Assembly (NCBI RefSeq): GCF_002902145.1
Contig: NZ_PPRF01000053.1
Coordinates: 1 to 35,620 of the forward strand
Length of the DNA stretch: 35,620 bases
Origin: Staphylococcus rostri
GTDB taxonomy: Bacteria > Bacillota > Bacilli > Staphylococcales > Staphylococcaceae
Reading direction: 5' to 3'
Part shown: in pieces, positions 17,675 to 27,585 of the stretch
Layout of the letters: each line of letters starts with the position of its first letter
How positions within the stretch are numbered: the first letter of the stretch is position 1
Program-made: the position numbers and the translations under genes
Notes under the pieces: generated by a model
The model's input: the letters and a program-made list of their open reading frames with translations, nothing else
Told to the model about the DNA's origin: nothing
Databases searched by the model: none

Positions 17675-20254
17675 TTGAAAAAAGACTTTCCTTATCTTAA
17701 GTGGTTTAAGTTATTAGGTATAGCCTTGTTTGTCGGTGCACTCGTGTACTTTCCTGTGTTTTATCGCTATCTACAACACGGCATTATTTATAGTGGAAGA
17801 TATGATGGCATTAAACAGATGGTACCATTCCAAATGTTCTTATATGAGCGGATGACGAGCTTTTCATCATTTTACGATGTCGGCTTTGGACTGGGTGGTG
17901 ATTATTTTACAGACCTTACATATTATTACACAACGTCGCCTATGATGTATCTTAATTTTTTCTGTATTAAGATTATTGACATATTAGGTTTGGTTGATCC
18001 ATCAACAATTGATTTTTGGGCAAAAAATCAGTTAGTCGTTGCATTTTTTAAGTGTGCACTGACTTTCTTAGCAACATACGGTATGTTGAAAATGTTTCAA
18101 ATGGAGAAACCGTATCGTTTTGTAGGTGCATTACTTTATAGCGTTTCAACTGTCTTTTACTTTTTCAATTTTGCATGGTCATTCTTTGGAGATGTTATGC
18201 TCTATTTACCACTGGCTATTTGGGGTATGGAACGTTTCTTCAAACAACGTAAAATTGGATTATTTATCGTTGCGATTGCATTGACGCTATTTTCGAATTT
18301 CTATTTCAGTTATTATTTAGCGCTCGCATTGGCTGCTTATCTCATCTATCGTATGATTGACACGCATCCAGATGATGTAGTAACGCGTTGGAAAAAGCTA
18401 TGGTTATTAGTGCCGGCAGTAGGTATTAGTTTGTGTATCGCATCTCTAGGTTTTCTAACAGGTGTACGCGCATTTTTAAATAATGATCGTAAACTGATTG
18501 ATTTTGAAGTACCATTTTTAATCGACTTCTCACCAGATTATCATATCTTTTCAAATGGTCTTCACATGACGATTACTTTTATTGCACTTGTGGCACTGTT
18601 TTCATTTAAGTTGTACCGTCACTACTATTATCGATTATTTGCGATATTTACATGGATTTTACTTATCGGTTCACTTTCGCAATATACAGATAGCTTGTTT
18701 AATGGACTATCCTTCCCAGAACGACGTTGGGGTTTTCTGTTAGTGATGTCGACAAGTGTAATGATTGCATTATGGTTAAAACACCTTACAGAGCTGACAT
18801 GGCGTAGTTATTTGATTTCGCTACTACCATTGATTCCGTTAGCGATTGCGACAATCAATCTATCTTCAGGACGTATGTGGTGGATGGTTGCTAGTACGTT
18901 AATTTTAGGTATTGTAGCATATTGTATTTTTGCGCAAAAAGGCTTTTCTCAAAATATCTTGTATCTCATTATTGGGTTGTTTATCGTGCAACAATTTCTT
19001 CTAGTATGGAATTACCGCACTAATAATATGATGCGATATGAAACAACTATTGAGACATTGCATTCACCGGATTATCACAGTGATGTATTACAGAAAAAGA
19101 TTGATAAGATTAAAGACAAACAATCACCACTGGAACGTACGGATTACATTAATAATTTCGCAGTGAATACGAGTATGTTGCATAAATTTAATGGTGTCGC
19201 GCTATATTCAAGTATCTTTGATGGCGCCATCTTAGAATATTACGATAAACTCATGCAAGTAAATATGGGCTACGATTCTAATAGTTATTATCGTACGCTT
19301 GGAGATCGTGCGAATATGTTCGCATTATGGGGTGTAACAGACCGTATTAGAAAAGGCGATGATAATTCAATCCCTTATGGCATGGAACGTCAGGAAAAAT
19401 TCAGTGACAGAGGTGTAACATGGACACATAGTCACAATACATTTGATTATCCTGCAGCGCATCTGACGTCGAAAGTTTTTGATGCTTCGGATTTAAAATC
19501 ACCTTTAGATCGTGAACATGCGATGCTTGAAGGTGTTGTAATGGATGGCGAGAAAGCCAACACACCATTTTACGCAAATCCTAATCTGGTTAAATTTGCT
19601 GATATTACACCACGAGATGCGAAACAACAAGGGTTTAATTTGACGGTTTCAAAAGATTTAGGCGGCTTAGATATTTCGATGCCACCTGATTTATCAGCGC
19701 AGTATAAAGATTATTACTTAGAGATGGATGTTGAGTTATTATATCCAAACTCACCGCATTATTTAATGGTAGATAATTTTTACCAAGAACGTAGAGAGTT
19801 GACACAGCGTTACAGACGTTTTGTGACGCCAATAACAGTCCGCGTATCTGCAAATGAACCAATGCAACTCAAGCTTAAAAAAGGTACGTATCGCGTGAAT
19901 ATTAAAGGCATTTATGGTGAAGACTATACAACATTAGAAAAAGCACAAAATGATGTTAAACCAGTTAAAGTGACGAAAGATAAACGTGAGATACGTATTG
20001 ATATGAAGCCAACGAAAAAGTCATATCTTGTATTGCCAATGCCGTATCGTGATGGCTTGAAAGCAGAAGTAGATGGTGAGGCAAGACCTGTGAAAAAAGG
20101 GAATGGCTTGCAAACGGTGATTCCAGTCAATAAAGGTGAAAAACAAGTCACTGTTCATTATGAATTACCACATCGAGGACTTTATCTTGTATTGATGGTA
20201 CTAGGTGTTATCGGTGCCGTTGTCTATGGCAAATGGTTGCGCCGAAATAGTTAG
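17675..20254 (+). CDS. YfhO-family GT-C membrane glycosyltransferase, copy 1
   Basis: An 859-residue polytopic protein. There is a membrane helix at about 12-30, then an outer loop with the conserved acidic YDG (D44) and GGDYFTDLTYYYTTSP, the usual GT-C active-site region. About a dozen more helices run to about 450. A large outer domain (about 450-830) and a last helix before the KWLRRNS tail follow. YfhO proteins transfer a sugar from an undecaprenyl carrier onto lipoteichoic acid, with CsbB/GtcA-type partners that are not in this window. The start is TTG 17675, because AAAGAGTGG plus 6 bases precedes it exactly as in copy 2 and both proteins then have equal length. The in-frame ATG 17651 has no ribosome site. 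Confidence 0.85.
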   Translation: MKKDFPYLKWFKLLGIALFVGALVYFPVFYRYLQHGIIYSGRYDGIKQMVPFQMFLYERMTSFSSFYDVGFGLGGDYFTDLTYYYTTSPMMYLNFFCIKIIDILGLVDPSTIDFWAKNQLVVAFFKCALTFLATYGMLKMFQMEKPYRFVGALLYSVSTVFYFFNFAWSFFGDVMLYLPLAIWGMERFFKQRKIGLFIVAIALTLFSNFYFSYYLALALAAYLIYRMIDTHPDDVVTRWKKLWLLVPAVGISLCIASLGFLTGVRAFLNNDRKLIDFEVPFLIDFSPDYHIFSNGLHMTITFIALVALFSFKLYRHYYYRLFAIFTWILLIGSLSQYTDSLFNGLSFPERRWGFLLVMSTSVMIALWLKHLTELTWRSYLISLLPLIPLAIATINLSSGRMWWMVASTLILGIVAYCIFAQKGFSQNILYLIIGLFIVQQFLLVWNYRTNNMMRYETTIETLHSPDYHSDVLQKKIDKIKDKQSPLERTDYINNFAVNTSMLHKFNGVALYSSIFDGAILEYYDKLMQVNMGYDSNSYYRTLGDRANMFALWGVTDRIRKGDDNSIPYGMERQEKFSDRGVTWTHSHNTFDYPAAHLTSKVFDASDLKSPLDREHAMLEGVVMDGEKANTPFYANPNLVKFADITPRDAKQQGFNLTVSKDLGGLDISMPPDLSAQYKDYYLEMDVELLYPNSPHYLMVDNFYQERRELTQRYRRFVTPITVRVSANEPMQLKLKKGTYRVNIKGIYGEDYTTLEKAQNDVKPVKVTKDKREIRIDMKPTKKSYLVLPMPYRDGLKAEVDGEARPVKKGNGLQTVIPVNKGEKQVTVHYELPHRGLYLVLMVLGVIGAVVYGKWLRRNS

Positions 20255-20284
20255 TAAAACTACTGAATATAGCTTAATGTGAAT

Positions 20285-20328
20285 ACCTCCTATTGTAAGA
20301 CATCAAACCTAATAATAGGGGGTTTTTG
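20285..20328 (+). terminator. Terminator after yfhO copy 1
   Basis: ACCTCCTATT (20285-20294) pairs with AATAGGGGGT (20314-20323) with one G-U pair, followed by TTTTGCTT. Confidence 0.75.
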
Positions 20329-20596
20329 CTTACAATTAAAGATTTCTTAAACGCTTTAAGAGAGCCATGAATAAATAACTTAGGTTTAAGAAAAAGAGAG
20401 AACCATGATTTGAAAAAGGAAATGGGAGAATTTTGGAGAGCTGATTGTCAGACTTCAAGGCGTTGTATTTGCGACACTGGATTTCTGTTCGAATGCTTAT
20501 TGCTTTTATTTTATCCTGATTCTGAATTTATGATGGTACATCCAGAGAAACACAGCAAGCGACATCGTTTTATTAATATTGAAAGAGTGGATATTT
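20329..20596. other. Intergenic stretch between the yfhO paralogues
   Basis: No convincing gene. A 69-residue open frame (20410-20619) has no ribosome site, no family resemblance and an odd cysteine-rich composition, and it runs into copy 2. Two partial direct repeats, TTTAAGAGAGCCATGA (20357-20372) and TTTAAGAAAAAGAGAGAACCATGA (near 20390), hint at a decayed duplication. No clear promoter for copy 2 was seen. Confidence 0.4.
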
Positions 20597-23176
20597 GTGA
20601 AAAAAGAATTACTACATAATAAATGGTTTCAATTGCTGAGTATGGCATTTTTTGTTGCGACGCTCGTGTACTTTCCGGTGCTTTATCGTTTTCTTGTAGA
20701 AGGTGTTGTATATAGTGGTATGTATGATGGCATCAGACAATTAGTGCCGTTCCAAATGTTTTTGTATGAGCGGATGTCAAACCTATCGTCTTTTTATGAT
20801 GTTGGTTTTGGAATTGGTGGCGATTACTTTACAGATCTTTCCTATTACTATACAACATCGCCTATGATGTATATCAACTTTTTAGGTATCAAGCTGCTTC
20901 AAACATTAAGATTGGTTGATCCATCAAGTATTGATTTTTGGGCAGGTAATCAGCTTGTTGTTGCCTTTTTTAAATGCGCACTTACATTTTTAGCGGCATA
21001 TGGCATGTTGAAAATGTTTCAATTGGAGAAACATTATCGTTTTTTAGGTGCGATGCTTTATAGTGCATCAACGGTCTTTTATTTTTTCAATTTTATATGG
21101 TCATTTTTTGGAGATGTGATGGTTTTTCTTCCATTATCGATTTGGGGTATGGAACGTTTCTTTAAAAAACGCAAAATCGGTTTGTTTATGATTGCCATCT
21201 CATTGACGCTTTTTTCAAATTTTTATTTCAGTTATTACGAAATAATTGCGTTGAGTGCTTATTTAATTTATCGCATGATTGATATTCATCCAGATGATGT
21301 TGTCACGCGTTGGAAAAAGTTATGGCTATTGGTGCCGGCCGTGTTAATCAGCTTGTGTATTGCTTCGTTTGGTTTTCTAACAGGTGTACGCTCTTTTCTT
21401 AATAATGATAGACAAATCGTGGACTTTAAAGTGCCTTTGCTTACTGATTTTTCTGAACGGTACCACATTTTTTCAAATAGTTATGATTTTACGATAACTT
21501 TTATTGTGTTAGTAGCACTCTTTTCCTTTAAACTTTATCGCCATTATTATTATCGTTTTTTTGCAATATTGACGGGCATTTTGTTGGTTGCCTCACTTTC
21601 ACCAATGACTGATAGTTTCTTCAATGGATTTTCATATCCAGAGAGACGATGGGGATATTTGTTAGTGTTATCTACAAGTGTTCTTATGACATTGTGGTTG
21701 AAATATTTATCTGAGTTAACCCTGCGTGACTATATCGTATCACTCGTACCATTGGTGCCATTAGCAATTGCAATTATTAATATGTCTTCTGGGCTTATGT
21801 GGTGGATGGTCGCAAGTGTACTGATTTTATGCATTGTAGGATATGGTGTTTTTCATCAAAAAGGGTTCAATAAGAAAGTAACGTTGCTTATTATTTCACT
21901 TTTTGTCGTTCAGCAGTTTGTGATGTTATTGAATTATCGCACAAATCAACTTGAACAATATGAACCTAATTTAGAGCTTCTGCATTCACCTGATTATCAT
22001 AGTGACGTTATGCAAAAGAAGATTGATAAGATTAAAGGAAAGCAGTCTCCAGTAAATCGCATTGACTATATTGGTGTGGTGGCGAATATCGGTATACTTT
22101 ATAATTATAATGGTATGGCGCTGTATTCGAGTATTTTTGATGGCGAGATCCTAGACTATTATGATAATGTTATGCAAATTAATACGGGCTTAGATTATAA
22201 CAGTTACTATCGTACTTTGGGAGACCGTGCCAATCTATTTGCGTTATGGGGTGTTACAGACCGAATTCGAAAAGGGAATGACCTTTCTTTGCCATACGGT
22301 ATGGAACGTAAAGAAACTTTTAAAGATAGGATTGTGACATGGACGCGTAGTCACAATACAATAGATTATCCTGCAGCACATCTGACATCCAAAATTTTTG
22401 ATGATTCGGATTTAAAGTCACCTTTAGATCGTGAACATGCGATGCTTGAAGGTGTTGTAATAGATGGGGAAAAGGCGAACACGCCATTTTATGAAAATCC
22501 AAATCTTGTTAAATTTGCAGAAATCACACCACGAAATGCGAAACAAAAGGGGTTTCAATTGACGGTTGATAAAGATCTTGGCGGTTTAGATATTACGCTA
22601 TCTCCTGATTTGCCAGCGAGGTATAAAGACTATTATGTAGAAATGGATATTGAACTTTTACATCCCAATGTCAACCATTATTTACTGGTTGATGAATTTT
22701 ATCAGTCACGTCAAGAGCTTAATCAACGTTACAGACGTTTTGTTACACCTGTGACAGTCCGTGTTTCTGCTAAAGACACAATGCAGCTTAAGCTTAAAAA
22801 GGGCACATACCGTGTGAATATTAAAGGCATTTACGGCGAAGACTATTCAACGTTAGAAAAAGCGAAAGACGATGTGACACCAGTCAAAGTCACGCAAACA
22901 AATCGAGATATTCGTGTAGCAATGAAACCGACGAAAAAGTCTTACCTTGTGTTGCCAATGCCATATCGCGAAGGTTTGAAAGCAGAAGTAGACGGAGAAC
23001 CTAGAGATGTGAAAAAAGGCAATGGCATACAAACGGTGATTCCAGTTAATAAAGGCGACAAAGAGGCGATCATTCATTATGAATTACCACATTGGCGTTT
23101 GTATCTTGTCATGACAATTGTCGGTATCATTAGTGCATTTGTTTATCGTAAATGGCTACGTCGCCAAGCGAACTAA
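20597..23176 (+). CDS. YfhO-family GT-C membrane glycosyltransferase, copy 2
   Basis: A tandem paralogue of the preceding YfhO protein, also 859 residues, with D44 in the same YDG motif and the same GGDYFTDLSYYYTTSP loop. The C-terminal halves are very similar, with a 44-base identical tract (22418-22461 versus 19499-19542). The greatest differences are in the linker after the last membrane block (VNRIDYIGVVANIGILYNYN versus LERTDYINNFAVNTSMLHKF) and in the N-terminal helices. The start is GTG 20597, with AAAGAGTGG 6 bases before it; the upstream TTG 20579 has no ribosome site. Divergence in the outer region suggests different donor or acceptor preference. That is inference. Confidence 0.85.
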   Translation: MKKELLHNKWFQLLSMAFFVATLVYFPVLYRFLVEGVVYSGMYDGIRQLVPFQMFLYERMSNLSSFYDVGFGIGGDYFTDLSYYYTTSPMMYINFLGIKLLQTLRLVDPSSIDFWAGNQLVVAFFKCALTFLAAYGMLKMFQLEKHYRFLGAMLYSASTVFYFFNFIWSFFGDVMVFLPLSIWGMERFFKKRKIGLFMIAISLTLFSNFYFSYYEIIALSAYLIYRMIDIHPDDVVTRWKKLWLLVPAVLISLCIASFGFLTGVRSFLNNDRQIVDFKVPLLTDFSERYHIFSNSYDFTITFIVLVALFSFKLYRHYYYRFFAILTGILLVASLSPMTDSFFNGFSYPERRWGYLLVLSTSVLMTLWLKYLSELTLRDYIVSLVPLVPLAIAIINMSSGLMWWMVASVLILCIVGYGVFHQKGFNKKVTLLIISLFVVQQFVMLLNYRTNQLEQYEPNLELLHSPDYHSDVMQKKIDKIKGKQSPVNRIDYIGVVANIGILYNYNGMALYSSIFDGEILDYYDNVMQINTGLDYNSYYRTLGDRANLFALWGVTDRIRKGNDLSLPYGMERKETFKDRIVTWTRSHNTIDYPAAHLTSKIFDDSDLKSPLDREHAMLEGVVIDGEKANTPFYENPNLVKFAEITPRNAKQKGFQLTVDKDLGGLDITLSPDLPARYKDYYVEMDIELLHPNVNHYLLVDEFYQSRQELNQRYRRFVTPVTVRVSAKDTMQLKLKKGTYRVNIKGIYGEDYSTLEKAKDDVTPVKVTQTNRDIRVAMKPTKKSYLVLPMPYREGLKAEVDGEPRDVKKGNGIQTVIPVNKGDKEAIIHYELPHWRLYLVMTIVGIISAFVYRKWLRRQAN

Positions 23177-23186
23177 ATAGTAATCA

Positions 23187-23222
23187 AAAATCCCCTCGCT
23201 ATCTCGGTAGTAAGGGGATTTT
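23187..23222. terminator. Bidirectional terminator between yfhO copy 2 and dck
   Basis: Perfect ten-base stem AAAATCCCCT (23187-23196) / AGGGGATTTT (23213-23222). T runs lie on both strands, and two genes converge on it. Confidence 0.9.
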
Positions 23223-23228
23223 CAACGT

Positions 23229-23891
23229 TTATCGTGTATCGATTTGACGATGTGTTTGGATAATATGTGCAATCTTTGCGATGACTTTATCGATAGAATC
23301 TGGGTCGTCGTATAAGTCATATTCATTAATATTTACGCGCACGACTGGGCATGCGTTGAATTGATTAATCCAGTCGTCATAACGTTTGAACAGCATTTGC
23401 CAATATTCTGGATCGGTATCCATTTCCATTTGACGACCACGCGTCTTAATACGGTCAATTACGCTGTCATAATCAGATTCTAAATAAATCAGTACGTCTG
23501 GTTTTGGGAAGTATGGTGTCATCACCATCGCATTGAACAGATTAGAGTACGTTTCAAAGTCTTCTTCTGTCATCGTACCTTGTTCTTGGTGCATTTTCGC
23601 AAAAATATCCACGTCTTCATAAATCGAACGGTCTTGAATAAAGCCACCGCCATACTCAAACATACGTTTTTGTTCTTTAAAGCGTTCAGCTAAAAAGTAA
23701 ATTTGTAAGTGGAAACTCCAACGTGTGAAATCATCGTAAAACTTATCTAAATAGGGATTGTGGTCTACGTTCTCATAAGATGTACGAAAGTTTAATTTGT
23801 CAGCGAGTGCGCGTGTTAATGATGATTTGCCAACGCCCACCGTACCAGCAATCGTAATGACTGCATCTGACGGTATATTATAATGTGTCAT
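23229..23891 (-). CDS. dck: Deoxyadenosine/deoxycytidine kinase
   Basis: Salvage kinase that makes dAMP/dCMP from the nucleosides; 220 residues. The P-loop is GTVGVGKS at 16-23. The catalytic/substrate motif is QDRSIYED with D87-R88-S89. VDHNPYLDKFYDDFTRWSFHLQIYFLAERFKEQ matches B. subtilis Dck rather than Dgk. The lid region RIKTRGRQME carries the arginines. It overlaps the end of dgk by 14 bases, and its GGAGGA ribosome site lies inside dgk, so the two are translated as a coupled pair. Quaternary pairing of Dck with Dgk is known in lactobacilli; here it is only possible. Confidence 0.92.
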   Translation of the reverse strand: MTHYNIPSDAVITIAGTVGVGKSSLTRALADKLNFRTSYENVDHNPYLDKFYDDFTRWSFHLQIYFLAERFKEQKRMFEYGGGFIQDRSIYEDVDIFAKMHQEQGTMTEEDFETYSNLFNAMVMTPYFPKPDVLIYLESDYDSVIDRIKTRGRQMEMDTDPEYWQMLFKRYDDWINQFNACPVVRVNINEYDLYDDPDSIDKVIAKIAHIIQTHRQIDTR

Positions 23892-24501
23892 GTGTTTGTC
23901 CTCCGATTAAGTCGTTAATACGTGATAATACGTGATCATAGTCTTCAGGATTGCTTACGAAGTCGATATCTGTGGTATCAATCCAAAGTACGCGATGTCC
24001 TTCACTAGATAATTGCTTGTAATATGTCGCATAGTCTTCTTTGAGTTTTAACAAATAGTCGTCTTCAATATGTGCCTCAAAGCTACGATCACGTTTAGCA
24101 ATGCGTTTTTTCAATACGGATAAATCAGCATCTAATATAATTGTATAGTCAGGTGTGATTAAGTCTTCCGTCAAGATATCATAAATACGAGAAAACTTCG
24201 TGTATTCCGCTTGTGAAAGGGTATTACGGGCGAAGATTTTATTTTTATAAATATGATAGTCGCACACAATGCCTTCATGAAGTTCTGCTAAATCTTGGTA
24301 AGCTTTGTAGCGATTACAGAGAAAGAACATTTCTGTTTGAAAGCTCCATTTGGAAATATCTTCGTAAAAGTCAGAAAGGAATGGGTTTTCTCCGACAATT
24401 TCTTTTGCCTCATAAAAATGGTAAGATTGACTCAACTTGTGTGTGAGTGAGGACTTACCAACACCAATCGGTCCTTCAATAACAATAAATGGTTTAGTCA
24501 T
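23878..24501 (-). CDS. dgk: Deoxyguanosine kinase
   Basis: A 207-residue deoxynucleoside kinase. The P-loop is EGPIGVGKS (9-17), and the ENPFLSDFYEDISKWSFQTEMFFLCNRYKAY and CDYHIYKNKIFA motifs are typical of B. subtilis Dgk. The start is ATG 24501, about 9 bases after GGAG (complement of 24511-24514). The open frame continues upstream, but that would overlap the divergent tadA and put the ribosome site inside the gene. It is the first gene of the dgk-dck pair. The shared gap with tadA is only 65 bases, so the two promoters must be close or overlapping. Confidence 0.92.
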   Translation of the reverse strand: MTKPFIVIEGPIGVGKSSLTHKLSQSYHFYEAKEIVGENPFLSDFYEDISKWSFQTEMFFLCNRYKAYQDLAELHEGIVCDYHIYKNKIFARNTLSQAEYTKFSRIYDILTEDLITPDYTIILDADLSVLKKRIAKRDRSFEAHIEDDYLLKLKEDYATYYKQLSSEGHRVLWIDTTDIDFVSNPEDYDHVLSRINDLIGGQTHDTL

Positions 24502-24566
24502 GTGTTTTCGCTCCATCTCATAGTAGTCAGTATTACAAATTTTAACATAAGTGAGGCTATTTCTGA

Positions 24567-25043
<477 letters not shown>

Positions 25044-25173
25044 AATAAAGAGTTTGGTTCTATGAAAACAAATTTTGAAAAAACATAGACGAATTTTGTT
25101 AGAATATGAATACATTAAGAAAATAGTAACTACACTGAAGGAAAGTGAAATAAATATAAAGAGAGGGAACGTG

Positions 25174-26040
25174 ATGATCAAACTAATCGCAACAGATATG
25201 GATGGGACGTTACTGAATGCCTCACATGAAATTACAACTGAAAATATTGAGGCGATTCAATATGCGCAATCTAAAGGAGTAACGGTTGTTATCGCCACAG
25301 GTCGTGCATTTTATGAAGCGAGTACACCAGTGACGGAAGCTGGATTAAAGGTTCCTTATATTTGCTTGAATGGTGCTGAAGTGAGAGATGAAAGCTTCAA
25401 TATCATTCATACTTCAAGTTTGAATAAAGAGATGTCGGATACCATTCAAAATAAGTTGAAACAAGAAGGCATTTATTATCAAGTCTATACCAATAGAGGG
25501 ATTTATACGGAAGATCCGGAGAAAGACTTAGAGATTTATGTGGATATTGCGAAACAAGCGGGTCAGCACGCAAAAGCAGAGATTATCCGTCAACATATCC
25601 AGTCACGTATTGATAATGGGACGTTGAAAGTCGTCTCAAGTTATGATGAAATAGAATCAGTGCCTGGCGAGTTAATTATGAAGATCTTGGCATTCGATAA
25701 AGACTTGCAGAAACTAGGACGTGTAAAACAAGAACTTGCTGAGCATGTGAACCTTGCTGTATCGTCATCTTCGGTAGGGAATATTGAAATTACCAATGCC
25801 GAGGCACAAAAAGGAACGGCATTAGCAGCAATTGCAGAACAGCTTAACATTGATATGCAAGATGCGATGGCTGTAGGTGACAACATGAATGATGCATCTA
25901 TGTTAGAACGTGTGGGATACCCAGTTGCAATGGCGAATGGTGTGTCTGCCGTTAAAGAGATTGCAACGTTTACGACCGATTCTAACGAAGAAAGCGGCGT
26001 TGCGAAGGCAATTTATCATGTATTAAAAGAATCAGAATGA
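25174..26040 (+). CDS. Cof-type HAD-IIB phosphatase
   Basis: A 288-residue HAD hydrolase with motif I TDMDGTLL (D8, D10), motif II VIATGRAF, and motif IV AVGDNMNDASML near residue 232. The large alpha/beta cap between them is the IIB (Cof/YbiV/YidA) type. Such enzymes act on sugar phosphates, flavin or pyridoxal phosphate; the substrate cannot be told here. I chose ATG 25174 (MIKLIATDMDG), as GAGAGGG lies about 7 bases upstream. The frame also runs back to 25075, but those extra residues have no ribosome site and do not belong to the fold. azo1 follows after 22 bases, probably cotranscribed. Confidence 0.92.
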   Translation: MIKLIATDMDGTLLNASHEITTENIEAIQYAQSKGVTVVIATGRAFYEASTPVTEAGLKVPYICLNGAEVRDESFNIIHTSSLNKEMSDTIQNKLKQEGIYYQVYTNRGIYTEDPEKDLEIYVDIAKQAGQHAKAEIIRQHIQSRIDNGTLKVVSSYDEIESVPGELIMKILAFDKDLQKLGRVKQELAEHVNLAVSSSSVGNIEITNAEAQKGTALAAIAEQLNIDMQDAMAVGDNMNDASMLERVGYPVAMANGVSAVKEIATFTTDSNEESGVAKAIYHVLKESE

Positions 26041-26062
26041 TAACAAGGGGAGTTTTTGAACG

Positions 26063-26629
26063 ATGAAAGGACTTATTATTGTTGGGAGTGCACAGCGTGG
26101 TTCACATACGAACGCGTTGGCGCAATTTTTGAAAGATCAAATTGAATTACACAATGAAGAAGTGACAATTTTTGATTTGGCAGAACAGCCACTGCATACA
26201 TTAGACTTTACAGGACGAAATCTAGTGCCAGACAGTTACCAAAATAATGCGGAACAGCTTAAAACATTAGCGCGTGAAGCGGACTTTATTATTTTGGGCA
26301 CACCGAATTATCACGGTTCTTACTCAGGTATCTTGAAAAATGCATTAGACCATTTAACGATGGATGACTTCAAGATGAAACCAGTAGGACTTGTAAATAA
26401 TAGTGGCGGTATTGTGAGTGCAGAACCACTTTCGCATTTACGTTTGATCGTGCGCTCACTATTAGGCATTGCCGTACCAACACAAATTGCGACACACGAT
26501 TCAGACTATGAAAGACGTGAAGACGGTACGTTATATTTATCAAATGATGAGTTCCAGTTACGTGCCAAACTCTTTATCGATCAAATATTGTCATTTGCGA
26601 ACAATAGCCCATACGAACATTTAAAATAG
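26063..26629 (+). CDS. azo1: FMN-dependent NADPH-azoreductase (NADPH-dependent FMN reductase family)
   Basis: A flavodoxin-fold reductase of 188 residues, very close to S. aureus Azo1, which reduces azo bonds with NADPH. The FMN phosphate loop is [12 protein letters not shown] (8-19). The isoalloxazine loop is [20 protein letters not shown] (about 79-98), and the third flavin loop is [12 protein letters not shown]. The C-terminus [12 protein letters not shown] is nearly the same as in S. aureus. AAGGGGAG precedes ATG. The physiological substrate is probably a quinone or flavin rather than a dye. Confidence 0.93.
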   Translation: MKGLIIVGSAQRGSHTNALAQFLKDQIELHNEEVTIFDLAEQPLHTLDFTGRNLVPDSYQNNAEQLKTLAREADFIILGTPNYHGSYSGILKNALDHLTMDDFKMKPVGLVNNSGGIVSAEPLSHLRLIVRSLLGIAVPTQIATHDSDYERREDGTLYLSNDEFQLRAKLFIDQILSFANNSPYEHLK

Positions 26630-26639
26630 AGATAAACGT

Positions 26640-26682
26640 AAAGCACTGATTAGGCCTAGAAACTTAATCAGTGCTTTTATGC
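26640..26682. terminator. Terminator between azo1 and the signal peptidase gene
   Basis: Perfect thirteen-base stem AAAGCACTGATTA (26640-26652) / TAATCAGTGCTTT (26665-26677), continuing TATGCTTTTGG. It separates two convergent genes and can serve both. Confidence 0.9.
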
Positions 26683-26688
26683 TTTTGG

Positions 26689-27252
26689 TTACTTATTAAA
26701 ATGGAATTTCATATCACTAACAGGCCAAAATCGCATAACAACTTTACCCACAATTTGTTGTTCAGATACCAACCCAACTTCAGGACGTCGGCTATCAATA
26801 CTATTTTGCCGGTTATCACCGAGTACTAAATATTTACCTTTAGGAATCTGTACTTTACCTGAAGAACCTACTATATCTTTGGAAGAAAAATCTTCAGTTA
26901 ATTGCCTACCTAGTTTATTGCGCTTATTCATTGTTAAGTAAGGCTCATTTACACTCTTGCCATTTATGTAAAGTGTGTCATTCTTATAAGCAACAGTATC
27001 ACCAGGCTTGCCAATAAGTCGCTTAATATAGTCTGTCTGACGATCACGATGGAAGACAACTACATCTCCGTTGTCTAAATGTCCTAATTGCTTTGATATT
27101 TTACTAACGATGACACGGTCACTGTCATTAAATGTAGGATACATGGATAAACCACTGACTTTATAAGTAGAAGCAATAAAATGTGTGATTAAAAATGCGA
27201 CAACCACTGCAATAGCAATCGCACTTAGCCATTCAAATAGTTCTTTTTTCAT
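26689..27252 (-). CDS. Type I signal peptidase (accessory SpsB paralogue)
   Basis: Membrane serine protease that removes Sec signal peptides outside the cell; 187 residues. One N-terminal anchor helix (about 9-28) is followed by catalytic S36 in GLSMYPT and general base K77 in DYIKRLIG. These are the same residue numbers as S. aureus SpsB. The later boxes KNDTLYINGK, KGKYLVLGDNRQNSIDSR and GKVVMRFWP are intact, so it should be active, unlike the inactive SpsA type. AAGGTGA precedes ATG 27252. The usual spsA-spsB pair lies elsewhere in staphylococci, so this solitary copy looks like an extra enzyme. It occupies a stretch where S. aureus carries sdr genes. Confidence 0.9.
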   Translation of the reverse strand: MKKELFEWLSAIAIAVVVAFLITHFIASTYKVSGLSMYPTFNDSDRVIVSKISKQLGHLDNGDVVVFHRDRQTDYIKRLIGKPGDTVAYKNDTLYINGKSVNEPYLTMNKRNKLGRQLTEDFSSKDIVGSSGKVQIPKGKYLVLGDNRQNSIDSRRPEVGLVSEQQIVGKVVMRFWPVSDMKFHFNK

Positions 27253-27501
27253 AGCGTCACCTTCGTTTTTAAAATAAGTGATGAATGGTTTTCATCGGTT
27301 AACATATAAATTAGCATATTCAGCATTTGGAGGATAGTTTATTTTTTAGATCGTATGTCTTGAGATTGATAACTATCAGAGAATCGATAAATTTAAATAT
27401 AAGGCATTATAAATTGAAGGTATATTAAAATAATAATGGAGCAACTGTCTAAAGTTAGAAAAATGAGATGAAATGTGCATGAAAAATTGATGAATCGTGA
27501 T

Positions 27502-27530
27502 ATGACATGAAATGAATCAAGTGATATTAT
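27502..27530 (+). promoter_or_regulatory. Promoter of the Fst/PepA1-like toxin mRNA
   Basis: ATGACA (27502-27507), 17 bases, TATTAT (27525-27530) with TG one base before (extended -10). The rest of the gap back to 27253 holds the upstream region of the signal peptidase gene and nothing else I can support. Confidence 0.7.
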
Positions 27531-27585
27531 CAAGGGGTCACCTTTCACTCGGGTGTCAATTTGGCATAGAGGGAGGTGTTGCGAT

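Noticed and set aside
20410-20619. 69-residue open frame between the two yfhO genes
   Set aside because: No ribosome site, odd cysteine-rich composition, no recognisable motif, and it runs through the start of yfhO copy 2.
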